NCBI RefSeq assembly: GCF_026343945.1
Contig: NZ_JAPKNJ010000005.1
Span: 62,001-126,000 of the forward strand
Direction: 5' to 3'
DNA: 64,000 nucleotides
Source of the DNA: Kaistia algarum
GTDB taxonomy: Bacteria > Pseudomonadota > Alphaproteobacteria > Rhizobiales > Kaistiaceae
Within the stretch, counting starts at the first letter, position 1. Every line of letters begins with the position of its first letter. Made by a program: the position numbers and the translations under genes. The notes beneath the pieces were generated by a model. That model was not told the DNA's origin, ran no database searches, and worked only from the letters and a program-made list of their open reading frames with translations. Shown here one piece after another: positions 1-7,007 of this stretch.

Positions 1-616
1 CGGCCGACGACATTCCCCGCGGATAGAGCAGGTCGAGCGGATTGGTGACCTGCGCGGCGAGGTTCTGCTGCGTGGCGCAGCCGAAATTGTAATAGCTGCG
101 GTTCTCGGTCTTCATCCACATCTTGCCGTCTTCCATCGGCCACTGACCGCAGCCATCGACATGGGCGCCGATCCGCGCGAAGGCGAGGCGGACCGGCGCC
201 TCCGCCTCTTCGGCGCCGGCGGGATAGCTGCGCACGTCGATCTGCTTGCGCGGGACACCGGCCGCGACGAGCGCATCCGCTGCCTGCCGGGCGATGCCGG
301 TCGCGGCTCTGGCATTGGCAGAATTGCTCGGCACGATGATCGCCATCGCCGACGCATCCGCGATGGCATATTGCTGGGCGAAGCCAGTGATGTTGCCACG
401 CATGCGCGTCGAGAGCTTCGGCACATCCGGGCCGACCGGCAGATCCATCGTTGCAATCTGCTGGTTGATCAGGATCGGATGGCGGACCCGATAATCGTCG
501 GGACCGAGCGTCGCTCCCGTGACATCGTATTTCGTGTTCACGCAGCCGCCGAGCACCGTCAGGGCCAGCAGCGAGACGAGGATGCCGAGCGGTTTGCGGG
601 CGCGGGGCGGATGCAT
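1..616 (-). CDS. cpaD: Tad pilus assembly lipoprotein CpaD (partial, C-terminus beyond window)
   Basis: This gene encodes the CpaD component of the Tad/Flp pilus machine, an outer-membrane-associated lipoprotein that works with the CpaC secretin. About 205 residues are visible. Conceptual translation shows a basic N-terminus, a hydrophobic stretch and a lipobox (LTVLGGC). The C-terminal part carries the family signature FGCATQQNLAAQV followed by NPLDLLYPRGMS. The chosen ATG has an AGGAAA ribosome site six bases upstream; another in-frame ATG lies ten codons earlier. It sits 49 bp downstream of cpaC in the same operon. Only the extreme C-terminus is missing. Confidence 0.9.
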   Translation of the reverse strand, partial: MHPPRARKPLGILVSLLALTVLGGCVNTKYDVTGATLGPDDYRVRHPILINQQIATMDLPVGPDVPKLSTRMRGNITGFAQQYAIADASAMAIIVPSNSANARAATGIARQAADALVAAGVPRKQIDVRSYPAGAEEAEAPVRLAFARIGAHVDGCGQWPMEDGKMWMKTENRSYYNFGCATQQNLAAQVTNPLDLLYPRGMSSA

Positions 617-665
617 GGCGGTTTCCTGAGTGGCGCGCGATGTCATGGAATGGGCTCCGCCCGTC

Positions 666-2216
666 CTAGTCGTAGATGAAGCCGTAGTAGCCGGCGTAAG
701 AGCCGCGCGGCACCGGATGTCCGACCGTGCCGTAGATCCGGTTGAGCCGGCCGAGGAACGTCACCGACGCATCGCTCGGCGTCTCGAAGCCGTCATCGGG
801 ACGAGCCAGCGCCGTGCGGGCCGTGGGACGCGCCATATAGGGCGTCACGATGATGACGAGTTCGGTCTGGTTGCGCTTGAAGTCGCGGCTCTTGAACAAC
901 GAACCGAGGATCGGCACGTCCATCAGCACGGGAAACCCGGTTAGCGCCTGCTGGATATTGTCCTGCAGCAGCCCGCCAAGGACGAGCGAGCCGCCCGAGG
1001 GAAGCTCGAGGGTGCTCTCGGCACGGCGAACCTTGAGGCTCGGGATCTTGTAGTCGCCCATCGAGACCGCACCCTCGTTGGAGATGTCGGAGGCCTCGGT
1101 CTTGACCTTGAGGCTGATCCGTCCCTCCGACAGCACGATCGGGGTGAAGGCGAGCGACACGCCATAGGATTTGTAGGTGACGGTGAGCTGGTTGTTGGTC
1201 GCGTCATAGCTGGTCGGCACCGGGAACTCGCCGCCGGCCAGGAAGGTCGCGGGCTCGCCGGAAATCGCCGTCAGCGTCGGCTCGGCGAGGACGCGGACGA
1301 CACCGTCCTGCTCCATGGCCTGAAGCTGCGCGGTGATCGAGGAATTGCCGCTGGTCGCACGTCCGACGGCCTGGTTGATCGGGTCGAACAGCGGGCCGGC
1401 GATGGCAAAGGGATTGTTGGTGGCCAGCGCCGCGATGCTGCCGCCGACGGCGTGGAGATTGACACCGAGCTGCTTGGCGACGTTGCGATCGATCTCGGCG
1501 ACCGTGACCTTGAGCTGGACCTGGTCCTCGCCCTCGATCGTCAGGAGGTTGACGACATTACTGTTGCGGATCCCGCCAGGGCTGGTCGACACACCGCTTC
1601 CCGCGTCGTTTTCGCCGCTGGCACCGCCAGCGGTGCTGCTATTCGAGACGCCGGTATTCTGGCTGCCATTGGCGAACATGTTGGCAAGCTGCTGCGCCTT
1701 GTTCGAGTCGCCGGCGTTCTTCACCGTACCGGTCAGCACCAGATTGTCGTTGAGCACCTCGACCTTTATCCGGCCTTCCGGGATCATCCGGCGCAGAGCG
1801 CTCTCCAGCGCCGCCATGTCGCGCTCGACGAGCAGTGAAAGATGCAGGATCTGCTGGCCGGACTGGTCGAGCACGAAAAGGTCGGCTTGGCCGATGGTGA
1901 CGCCGGTCAGGAAAATGCGCCGCGAATTACGCAGCACGGCGGTCGCGATCCTCGGATCGGACACGACGACGTCGCGCGCATTGCGCGGCAAATCGATGAT
2001 CTTGGACTTGTGGTAGCCGAGCGACAGCGTCTCGGAGGCCCCCATCGGCAGGGAGACGGCATTATCTCCGGCGCTGGCTGCCGCCGGCATCGCGGCGACC
2101 AGCCCTAATCCGATAGCAATCGCCGCCGAGCGCCGGACAAGCTGGTTTCGCCACGAGGCGACGATGCGCGACCCGAGCGCCCTCAACTTCATGCTTCTTG
2201 TTCCCACGGTGATCAT
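666..2216 (-). CDS. cpaC: Tad pilus outer-membrane secretin CpaC (RcpA)
   Basis: CpaC forms the outer-membrane channel through which the Flp pilus exits. The protein has an N-terminal signal peptide (AAMPAAASA before the mature part), a pilus-assembly N domain with the PRNARDVVVSDPRIA stretch at about residues 80-95, a BON-like segment near 130-170, and the secretin domain. The latter includes VLAEPTLTAISGEPATFLAG and a C-terminal LGGLLQDN and TELVIIVTPY. The 516-residue length is normal. The first ATG overlaps the cpaB stop by four bases, which suggests translational coupling; a second ATG eight codons later (2192) is also possible. It lies between cpaB and cpaD in one operon. Confidence 0.95.
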   Translation of the reverse strand: MITVGTRSMKLRALGSRIVASWRNQLVRRSAAIAIGLGLVAAMPAAASAGDNAVSLPMGASETLSLGYHKSKIIDLPRNARDVVVSDPRIATAVLRNSRRIFLTGVTIGQADLFVLDQSGQQILHLSLLVERDMAALESALRRMIPEGRIKVEVLNDNLVLTGTVKNAGDSNKAQQLANMFANGSQNTGVSNSSTAGGASGENDAGSGVSTSPGGIRNSNVVNLLTIEGEDQVQLKVTVAEIDRNVAKQLGVNLHAVGGSIAALATNNPFAIAGPLFDPINQAVGRATSGNSSITAQLQAMEQDGVVRVLAEPTLTAISGEPATFLAGGEFPVPTSYDATNNQLTVTYKSYGVSLAFTPIVLSEGRISLKVKTEASDISNEGAVSMGDYKIPSLKVRRAESTLELPSGGSLVLGGLLQDNIQQALTGFPVLMDVPILGSLFKSRDFKRNQTELVIIVTPYMARPTARTALARPDDGFETPSDASVTFLGRLNRIYGTVGHPVPRGSYAGYYGFIYD

Positions 2217-3022
2217 TGCAGCTCGACCTGCCTGGCGACGCCGTTGCGAACCAGCATGACGCCGTTGCCGGTTCGCTGATTGTTGAGAAGATGGCTCGCA
2301 TCCGGGCTCGCCGTGTCGGAGGCATCGGCGAGGCTGCGCAGAGCGAGCGTGAGCTTCTGGCTCATCTGCTGGGCGATGGTGAGGATTTGCGCCTGCTCGG
2401 CGCTCAGCTCGAGCGTCGCGGTCTGTCCGACAACGACCTTCTCGCCGTCCTTCTCGCCGATGGTCTGGTCGATCGCCAGCACGCGGACATTGCCCAGCAC
2501 GGTTTCGGTGACGTAGCGACCGCCCGGTTCGGAGCCGTTCTGGAGCTGGCGGGTCATGATCACGTCGACATGATCGTTGGGAAGGATGAAGCCGCCGGCC
2601 GAAGTATCGGCGCTGATCGCCGTGGCGACCGCGCGCTTGCCGGCCGGCAGTATTGCCGACATGAAGCCGCGATCCGATCGGATCAGCTTCGCCTCGTTGA
2701 TCGGTTCCCCGGCGACGAAACTGGTACGAGCGATGGATCCCGCCAGCTCATCGGCGGCGTTGGGCTTGGCAGCCTGCGTGACATAGGCAGGAGCGACGCC
2801 GGCCTTCGGCCAGGATTGCCACTGGAAGGCGGCGGCATCGAGCGTCGTCCCCATCGGCAGGTCCCGCGTTGCAACCAGCACATTCGCGGTCTCGGTGACG
2901 GGCGCCGGAGCCGCGTCCTGCGTGACGACAACCTTCGGTGCCGTCAGATTGCGCGCCAGCATGGCAGCGGCAAGGCCAGCCACGAGGGCGACACCGATCA
3001 CGACGACGCGCGCCGTCTTCAT
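2213..3022 (-). CDS. cpaB: Tad pilus assembly protein CpaB (RcpC)
   Basis: CpaB is a periplasmic Tad pilus assembly protein with a SAF domain, thought to interact with the secretin. The 269-residue product starts with MKTARVVVIGVALVAGLAAA, a single membrane anchor or signal, followed by a SAF-like segment (VLVATRDLPMGTTLDAAAFQW) and the typical NDHVDVIMTR motif near the middle. The start at 3022 is chosen because AGGGGA lies just upstream; an earlier in-frame ATG would add 17 residues without homology. Its stop overlaps the cpaC start. It is separated from cpaA by 118 bp. Confidence 0.93.
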   Translation of the reverse strand: MKTARVVVIGVALVAGLAAAMLARNLTAPKVVVTQDAAPAPVTETANVLVATRDLPMGTTLDAAAFQWQSWPKAGVAPAYVTQAAKPNAADELAGSIARTSFVAGEPINEAKLIRSDRGFMSAILPAGKRAVATAISADTSAGGFILPNDHVDVIMTRQLQNGSEPGGRYVTETVLGNVRVLAIDQTIGEKDGEKVVVGQTATLELSAEQAQILTIAQQMSQKLTLALRSLADASDTASPDASHLLNNQRTGNGVMLVRNGVARQVELQ

Positions 3023-3140
3023 TGTATTTCCCCTGAGTGCTGACGATCCGAAACCCCGGACCCATCTCGCCACGCAAACGTGTAAGTATGGTTAACGAGA
3101 CGTGAGAATACGTAGCTAACGATTTATGAACGCGGCGCTT

Positions 3141-3656
3141 TCAGCCGCCCAAGGCGAGTTGAACGAACGGCGTCGCCGGGAAGACGAAGAGGCCGCCGGC
3201 CGCGATCGCGACGCCGTAGGGGACGCCTTCGCTGCGGTCATGCAGCCGTGTCAGCCAGTCCTGCTGCAGGGCGAAGGCCGGAAGCGTCTGTCGGCGCAGG
3301 ATCAGGATCATCAGCGTCAGGACGCCACCGAACACTGCCGAGGCGACGACGAACGGCATGAGCTGGTCGAATCCGAGCCAGATCGCGGCCGCCGCTGCCA
3401 TCTTGGCATCGCCGCCACCGATCCAGCCGCGGGAGAAGAAGACGATCCCGACGCCAAGGACCAGAAGCCCGGCAAGAAGATGCGTGCCGAGCGCCTCAAG
3501 CGGAAATCCGTAGATCGGCGCGATGACGAAGAAGGACGCGGCGAGCAACAGAGAGACCCGGTTCGATATCGTCATCGTCGCGATGTCGGATATCGCGGTC
3601 CAGGCCATGATCGCCGGGAAAACCAGATAGAGCATCGATTGCAGTAGAGACGTCAT
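3141..3656 (-). CDS. cpaA: Prepilin peptidase CpaA (A24 family)
   Basis: This is the inner-membrane aspartic protease that cleaves the Flp prepilin and TadE-like leader peptides. The 171-residue protein is almost entirely hydrophobic helices and holds the two A24 aspartate motifs: the first in WTAISDIATMTISN near residue 24 and the second as GGGDAKM near residue 80. It is a short CpaA-type enzyme lacking the methyltransferase domain of PilD. It lies between the pilin genes and cpaB on the same strand, as in Caulobacter-type loci, and its substrates are encoded directly upstream. Confidence 0.94.
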   Translation of the reverse strand: MTSLLQSMLYLVFPAIMAWTAISDIATMTISNRVSLLLAASFFVIAPIYGFPLEALGTHLLAGLLVLGVGIVFFSRGWIGGGDAKMAAAAAIWLGFDQLMPFVVASAVFGGVLTLMILILRRQTLPAFALQQDWLTRLHDRSEGVPYGVAIAAGGLFVFPATPFVQLALGG

Positions 3657-3728
3657 CGCCGATCCCTGTCGCTGTGCTGGCGAAGCATCGCGTCCGCAGG
3701 AGATCGCGATGCTTCGATCTGTTCTTCA

Positions 3729-3746
3729 GCGGCGCCAGGGCGCCGC
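3729..3746 (-). terminator. GC-rich hairpin after the first-listed pilin gene
   Basis: A seven-base GC stem (GCGGCGC / GCGCCGC) closes a CAGG loop 23 bases past the stop of the pilin gene at 3769-3948. It has no T-run, so it may be an mRNA 3'-stabilising or attenuating hairpin rather than a classical terminator. Each of the other three pilin genes is followed by a comparable hairpin. Confidence 0.5.
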
Positions 3747-3768
3747 CGGGGAGTGCGTGCTGCGCGGA

Positions 3769-3948
3769 CTACGGAACGACCGTGCCCGCCAGCTTGGTGC
3801 CGACCGTCGTGAAGAACGTCGAGATGTCGGTACCGAGCGTCGTCGCCGCGACGATGATGCCGCAGCCGACGAGCGAGGCGAGCATGCCGTATTCGATCGC
3901 GGTGGCGCCGGACTCATTCGCCGCGAAGCGGAGGAGAACAGTCTTCAT
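3769..3948 (-). CDS. flp: Flp family type IVb pilin (divergent copy)
   Basis: This small gene encodes a 59-residue Flp pilin, the major subunit type of Tad pili. It has a short basic leader (MKTVLLRFAANESG), the cleavage site G|ATAIEY with Glu at +5 and Tyr at +6, and one long hydrophobic helix. It is the most divergent of the four tandem pilins: it has GMLASLVG, FFTTV and the ending AGTVVP where the others have GLLAALVG, LFTNI and SGTAV. It is closest to cpaA, so it is the last pilin of the transcript. A minor or specialised pilin role is possible but not shown. Confidence 0.9.
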   Translation of the reverse strand: MKTVLLRFAANESGATAIEYGMLASLVGCGIIVAATTLGTDISTFFTTVGTKLAGTVVP

Positions 3949-3973
3949 GTCGAGCTTTCCAGTTCTGGTGGAA

Positions 3974-4010
3974 AAGGACGCAAAGTCGTCGCGGCGCTGG
4001 CTGCGTCCTT
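3974..4010 (-). terminator. Hairpin overlapping the stop of the second pilin gene
   Basis: A perfect nine-base inverted repeat (AAGGACGCA / TGCGTCCTT) with a 19-base loop begins inside the TAA stop of the pilin gene at 4009-4185 and ends in a short T-run (CCTTTTCC) in the minus-strand direction. It could act as a weak terminator or processing hairpin between pilin genes. Confidence 0.5.
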
Positions 4011-4185
4011 AGACGGCGGTGCCGGAGAGCTTGGTGCCGATATTGGTGAACAGCGTCGAGATGTCGGTGGCGAGCGTCGTGGCGGCGACGATGATGCCGC
4101 AGCCGACAAGCGCGGCCAGCAGGCCGTATTCGATCGCGGTGGCGCCGGACTCGTTGTTGGCGAAGCGGACGAGAAGCGTCTTCAT
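4009..4185 (-). CDS. flp: Flp family type IVb pilin
   Basis: This encodes a 58-residue Flp pilin with leader MKTLLVRFANNESG, the prepilin peptidase site G|ATAIEYG and a single hydrophobic helix. The predicted mature sequence from ATAIEYG to SGTAV is identical to those from the next two pilin genes upstream. Only the leader and some synonymous codons differ. CpaA, encoded downstream, is the expected processing enzyme. A start at ATG 4185 gives the normal leader length. Confidence 0.92.
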   Translation of the reverse strand: MKTLLVRFANNESGATAIEYGLLAALVGCGIIVAATTLATDISTLFTNIGTKLSGTAV

Positions 4186-4234
4186 GGCAGGTTTCCTGAT
4201 GCGAATGAGGATGGATTGGGAGATGTGTCGGGTC

Positions 4235-4257
4235 CGCGGCGCCGCAAGGGCGCCGCG
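4235..4257 (-). terminator. GC-rich hairpin between pilin genes
   Basis: A perfect nine-base GC stem (CGCGGCGCC / GGCGCCGCG) with a five-base loop follows the stop of the pilin gene at 4276-4452. No T-run follows, so partial termination or mRNA protection is more likely than a strong terminator. Confidence 0.5.
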
Positions 4258-4275
4258 CTTCCTGAGCAGTTGCGC

Positions 4276-4452
4276 TTAGACGGCGGTGCCGGAAAGCTTG
4301 GTGCCGATGTTGGTGAACAGCGTCGAGATGTCGGTGGCGAGCGTCGTCGCGGCAACGATGATGCCGCAGCCGACCAGCGCGGCCAGCAGGCCGTACTCGA
4401 TCGCGGTGGCGCCGGACTCGTTGTTGGCGAAGCGGACGAGGAGCATCTTCAT
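4276..4452 (-). CDS. flp: Flp family type IVb pilin
   Basis: This encodes a 58-residue Flp prepilin with leader MKMLLVRFANNESG and cleavage site G|ATAIEYG. The predicted mature pilin is identical to those encoded at 4009-4185 and 4543-4722. The gene is part of a tandem array of four with spacings of 60-90 bp, each spacer carrying a hairpin. Identical mature subunits suggest either dosage amplification or recent gene conversion. Confidence 0.92.
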   Translation of the reverse strand: MKMLLVRFANNESGATAIEYGLLAALVGCGIIVAATTLATDISTLFTNIGTKLSGTAV

Positions 4453-4501
4453 GGCAGGTTTCCTGATGTGGATGGATTGGATTGGGAGGGTTGTCGGATC
4501 G

Positions 4502-4522
4502 GCGGCGCTACCAAAGCGCCGC
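4502..4522 (-). terminator. GC-rich hairpin after the promoter-proximal pilin gene
   Basis: An eight-base stem (GCGGCGCT / AGCGCCGC) with the loop ACCAA lies 21 bases past the stop of the pilin gene at 4543-4722. It is positioned like the other three pilin-gene hairpins and also lacks a T-run. Confidence 0.5.
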
Positions 4523-4542
4523 GTCGCCGGTGCGGCCTTCGC

Positions 4543-4722
4543 TTAGACGGCGGTGCCGGAAAGCTTGGTGCCGATGTTGGTGAACAGCGTCGAGATGTCG
4601 GTGGCGAGCGTCGTCGCGGCGACGATGATGCCGCAGCCGACGAGCGCGGCCAGCAAGCCGTATTCGATCGCGGTGGCGCCGGACTCGTTGTTCACGAAAC
4701 GGGTGACGAAAGACTTCATCAT
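4543..4722 (-). CDS. flp: Flp family type IVb pilin (promoter-proximal copy)
   Basis: This is the first pilin gene of the array and encodes a 59-residue prepilin beginning MMKSFVTRFVNNESG, cut at G|ATAIEYG. Its mature part matches the next two copies exactly. It has the strongest translation signal of the four, AGGAGAG a few bases before the paired ATGATG start, so the true start is 4722 or 4719. The intergenic region upstream contains a CtrA-like site, making this the likely main pilin transcript. Confidence 0.92.
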   Translation of the reverse strand: MMKSFVTRFVNNESGATAIEYGLLAALVGCGIIVAATTLATDISTLFTNIGTKLSGTAV

Positions 4723-5200
4723 ACTCTCCTGGATGCCAAGGAACAAAGGCGTTGACTTAGTTGAACTTTCCCGAGGTCCACTTCGTCTTTGCTTCGTGGC
4801 CCCAACGAGGATCAACGTAGCAGCCGGCTCCTGCGTCTTTATTAAATAAAATTCGAGTAAATCATGCATCGTTTTTCGATTTATTAACTATAAATCGGCG
4901 GTCCACTTCGATACAATTGTAAGATAACGTCTTTTCAAATCGCTATAGTATTTTTAACCTGAAATTAACCGCGTCCATTAGGATGGCATTCAGCATGCCC
5001 GCAAGAGCCACTGCAGGCGGGCCCATACGAAACGGCGAAAACACTCCGAATCGACGGTTCTGAACGAGGCGCGAGCGGGTCCAGCGGCACCGGCCGCCGC
5101 GGATTGAGGGCAATCGTTAACGCCGACCGGCCGTTTAAGCCTTCATTCACCATCGCACGGCACTATTGGTCCGGCGAAAAGGCCGGGATCGGGGTGTTTC
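4723..5200. promoter_or_regulatory. AT-rich divergent intergenic region of the Tad locus
   Basis: This 478-bp gap separates the pilin array (minus) from the pilus N-domain gene (plus). Positions 4840-4970 are markedly richer in A and T than the surroundings and contain the CtrA-like site listed separately. No convincing gene is seen. Promoters for both directions probably lie here, but no clear -35/-10 pair can be assigned by eye. Confidence 0.6.
4954..4969. promoter_or_regulatory. CtrA-type binding site TTAA-N7-TTAAC
   Basis: The sequence TTAACCTGAAATTAAC is a perfect match to the full CtrA consensus TTAA-N7-TTAAC. CtrA is the cell-cycle master regulator of alphaproteobacteria and controls pilA in Caulobacter. 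The site lies about 230 bp upstream of the first pilin start and about 230 bp upstream of the divergent plus-strand gene, so it could serve either. Function is inferred from the motif and location. Confidence 0.6.
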
Positions 5201-5731
5201 ATGGTGATGAACGGAAGCGACGCGCTGAGCAGGGCGCCCAGCCGTCTGGCTTGCCGGCGTCTCGCGCTTCTGGCCTTCGCGGTTCCGGCAGCGATCCTGA
5301 TCGCGAACGGAATGGCGCATGCGAGCGAGGCGATCGACGTCCGGCTCGACCGCGCCAAGGTCATGCGCATCGCGCGCCCGGCGGCGACAGTGATCCTCGG
5401 CAATCCGGCGATCGCCGACGCCACTATTCAGGATCGCCTGACGCTCATCATCACCGGACGCAGCTTCGGCACGACCAATTTGATCGTGCTCGACCAGGCC
5501 GGCGAGCCGATCGCTGACCAGTTGATTACCGTTTCCTCCCCCAATGATGATGTCGTCACCGTCTATAGCGGCGACACGCGCCGCAGTTTCTCCTGTTCGC
5601 CGGATTGTCAGCCCACCCTCTCCATGGGCGATTCACCGCAGACCTTCGACATCGTGAAGGGCCAGTTCCAGAGCCGGTCGGATATCGTCCAGAATGCGAC
5701 CAGCGGCGGACAGCCGGCGGCGGCCAACTGA
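5201..5731 (+). CDS. Pilus assembly N-domain protein (stand-alone secretin N-domain)
   Basis: The 176-residue product has a signal peptide (hydrophobic core LLAFAVPAAILIANG, likely cleavage after AHA) and one pilus-assembly N domain of the kind found at the start of CpaC/RcpA secretins. It contains RIARPAATVILGNPAIADA and IITGRSFGTTNLIVLDQAG. No secretin barrel follows; the tail after residue 120 contains CSPDCQP, a possible disulfide pair. It is divergent from the pilins and upstream of two TadE-like genes, so a periplasmic accessory role in the pilus is likely. The ATG two codons further in is an alternative start. Confidence 0.8.
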   Translation: MVMNGSDALSRAPSRLACRRLALLAFAVPAAILIANGMAHASEAIDVRLDRAKVMRIARPAATVILGNPAIADATIQDRLTLIITGRSFGTTNLIVLDQAGEPIADQLITVSSPNDDVVTVYSGDTRRSFSCSPDCQPTLSMGDSPQTFDIVKGQFQSRSDIVQNATSGGQPAAAN

Positions 5732-5863
5732 GCGTTGGTTAGCGGAGCGTTACCCGGACCTCTCCGATTTTCGACAAAGCCAACAAACATTCCTCAATGC
5801 CTGTTTGCTAGCGGTTAACTCGGATGTGCGGCCGATCGGTTTCGGCGCCCAGGGACCCGCTTC

Positions 5864-6409
5864 ATGCGACGCATAGAGGATGACAATCTGCCGACCCGGC
5901 GCGCGAGGCGGGGCTTCCGCAAGGACAGCAGCGGCGCCACGGCCGTGGAATTCGCGCTGATCGCGCTTCCCTTCATCGCGATGATGGGGGCGATCATCGA
6001 GACAGGCATTCTTTATTTCGCCGACAGCGCCCTCGACAATGCCACCAGCGAAGCCTCGCGGCTCATTCGAACCGGCCAGGCGCAGCAAAGCGGGTTCGAT
6101 GCGGCGGCGTTCCGGCAGAAGGTCTGCGACGGCGTGACGCCTCTGTTTACCTGCTCGGGGATCAAGGTCGATGTCCGCACGACAACCGATTTTTCGAGCG
6201 CCGATGTCGGGACGCCGGTGAAGGCGGACGGAAGCTTCGATGATTCGAAGTTTAAATATGATGCCGGGCATGGCACCGACATCGTCGTCGTTCGCGTCTA
6301 CTACGAGTGGCCCGCCATGCTGAATCTCCTGGCGAAGGACAGTTCGCTCAACGGCAACCACCTCCTCGCCGCCGTCACCGCCTTCCGCAACGAACCATTC
6401 TCCTGGTGA
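5864..6409 (+). CDS. TadE-like pseudopilin
   Basis: This 181-residue protein has the TadE layout: a short basic N-terminus, the processing motif SSGATAVEFALIALPF followed by one transmembrane helix, and a periplasmic domain with two cysteines (KVCDG and FTCSG). TadE and TadF are minor pseudopilins processed by the same prepilin peptidase as Flp pilin and are needed for pilus assembly. It is eight bases upstream of a second pseudopilin gene and shares its strand. A start at ATG 5864 has AGGGA upstream. Confidence 0.85.
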   Translation: MRRIEDDNLPTRRARRGFRKDSSGATAVEFALIALPFIAMMGAIIETGILYFADSALDNATSEASRLIRTGQAQQSGFDAAAFRQKVCDGVTPLFTCSGIKVDVRTTTDFSSADVGTPVKADGSFDDSKFKYDAGHGTDIVVVRVYYEWPAMLNLLAKDSSLNGNHLLAAVTAFRNEPFSW

Positions 6410-6417
6410 GATTTCCG

Positions 6418-6990
6418 ATGCTCAACACGGCGCTGTCGGCCCGCCCCCCCTTCGCCTCCGTCCGGCGCTTTGCCCGCGCCGAATCCGGCATGGCAGCGCT
6501 GGAATTCGCGCTCATTCTTCCGGTCATGCTCGTGCTCTATGTCGGCGGCGTCGAGGTCACGGAGGGGCTTTCGGCCAAGCGCAAGGTCTCGCATGCCGCG
6601 AGCGCCATCTCCGATCTCGTCGCTCAGGATACGGCCATCGCCAACACAGCTGAAATGCAGGACATCTTCGAGGCGGGCTCAGCCATCCTGACGCCCTTCA
6701 GCGACACGCCGCTGAAGGTAACCGTCACCGCCATCACCATGGACGCCAACAAGAAGGCGACGGTGAGCTGGGCCCAGACCCTGCACGGCGCAACCTGCCC
6801 CGCCAAGGGAACCGCGGTCGCCGTGCCGGCCGCGCTCCAGGCGGCCAACGGGTTCCTCGTGCTCGTGAAGGCCGAATATGCCTACAAGCCGATGATCGGC
6901 TACGTGCTGCCGAAGTCGATCACCATCCACGACCAGCTCTACCAGGCGCCCCGCTCGGGCAAGGCGATCACCGGCCCGTCCTGCGGCTGA
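6418..6990 (+). CDS. TadE/TadG-like pseudopilin
   Basis: The 190-residue product has a pseudopilin N-terminus (AESGMAALEFALILPVML) with the conserved Glu at +5 of the likely cleavage site, one membrane helix and a periplasmic domain with two cysteines (GATCPAKG near 125 and the C-terminal PSCG). It is translationally close to the upstream TadE-like gene, and the pair would form the minor pseudopilin complex of the Tad system. The in-frame ATG 37 codons upstream lies within the preceding gene and is less likely. Confidence 0.82.
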   Translation: MLNTALSARPPFASVRRFARAESGMAALEFALILPVMLVLYVGGVEVTEGLSAKRKVSHAASAISDLVAQDTAIANTAEMQDIFEAGSAILTPFSDTPLKVTVTAITMDANKKATVSWAQTLHGATCPAKGTAVAVPAALQAANGFLVLVKAEYAYKPMIGYVLPKSITIHDQLYQAPRSGKAITGPSCG

Positions 6991-7007
6991 TCTTCGGACG
7001 CCGATCC

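Noticed and set aside
3709..4755. A 348-codon plus-strand open frame across the pilin array
   Set aside because: It is antisense to four Flp pilin genes and its repeats mirror theirs; the codon pattern and families support the minus strand.
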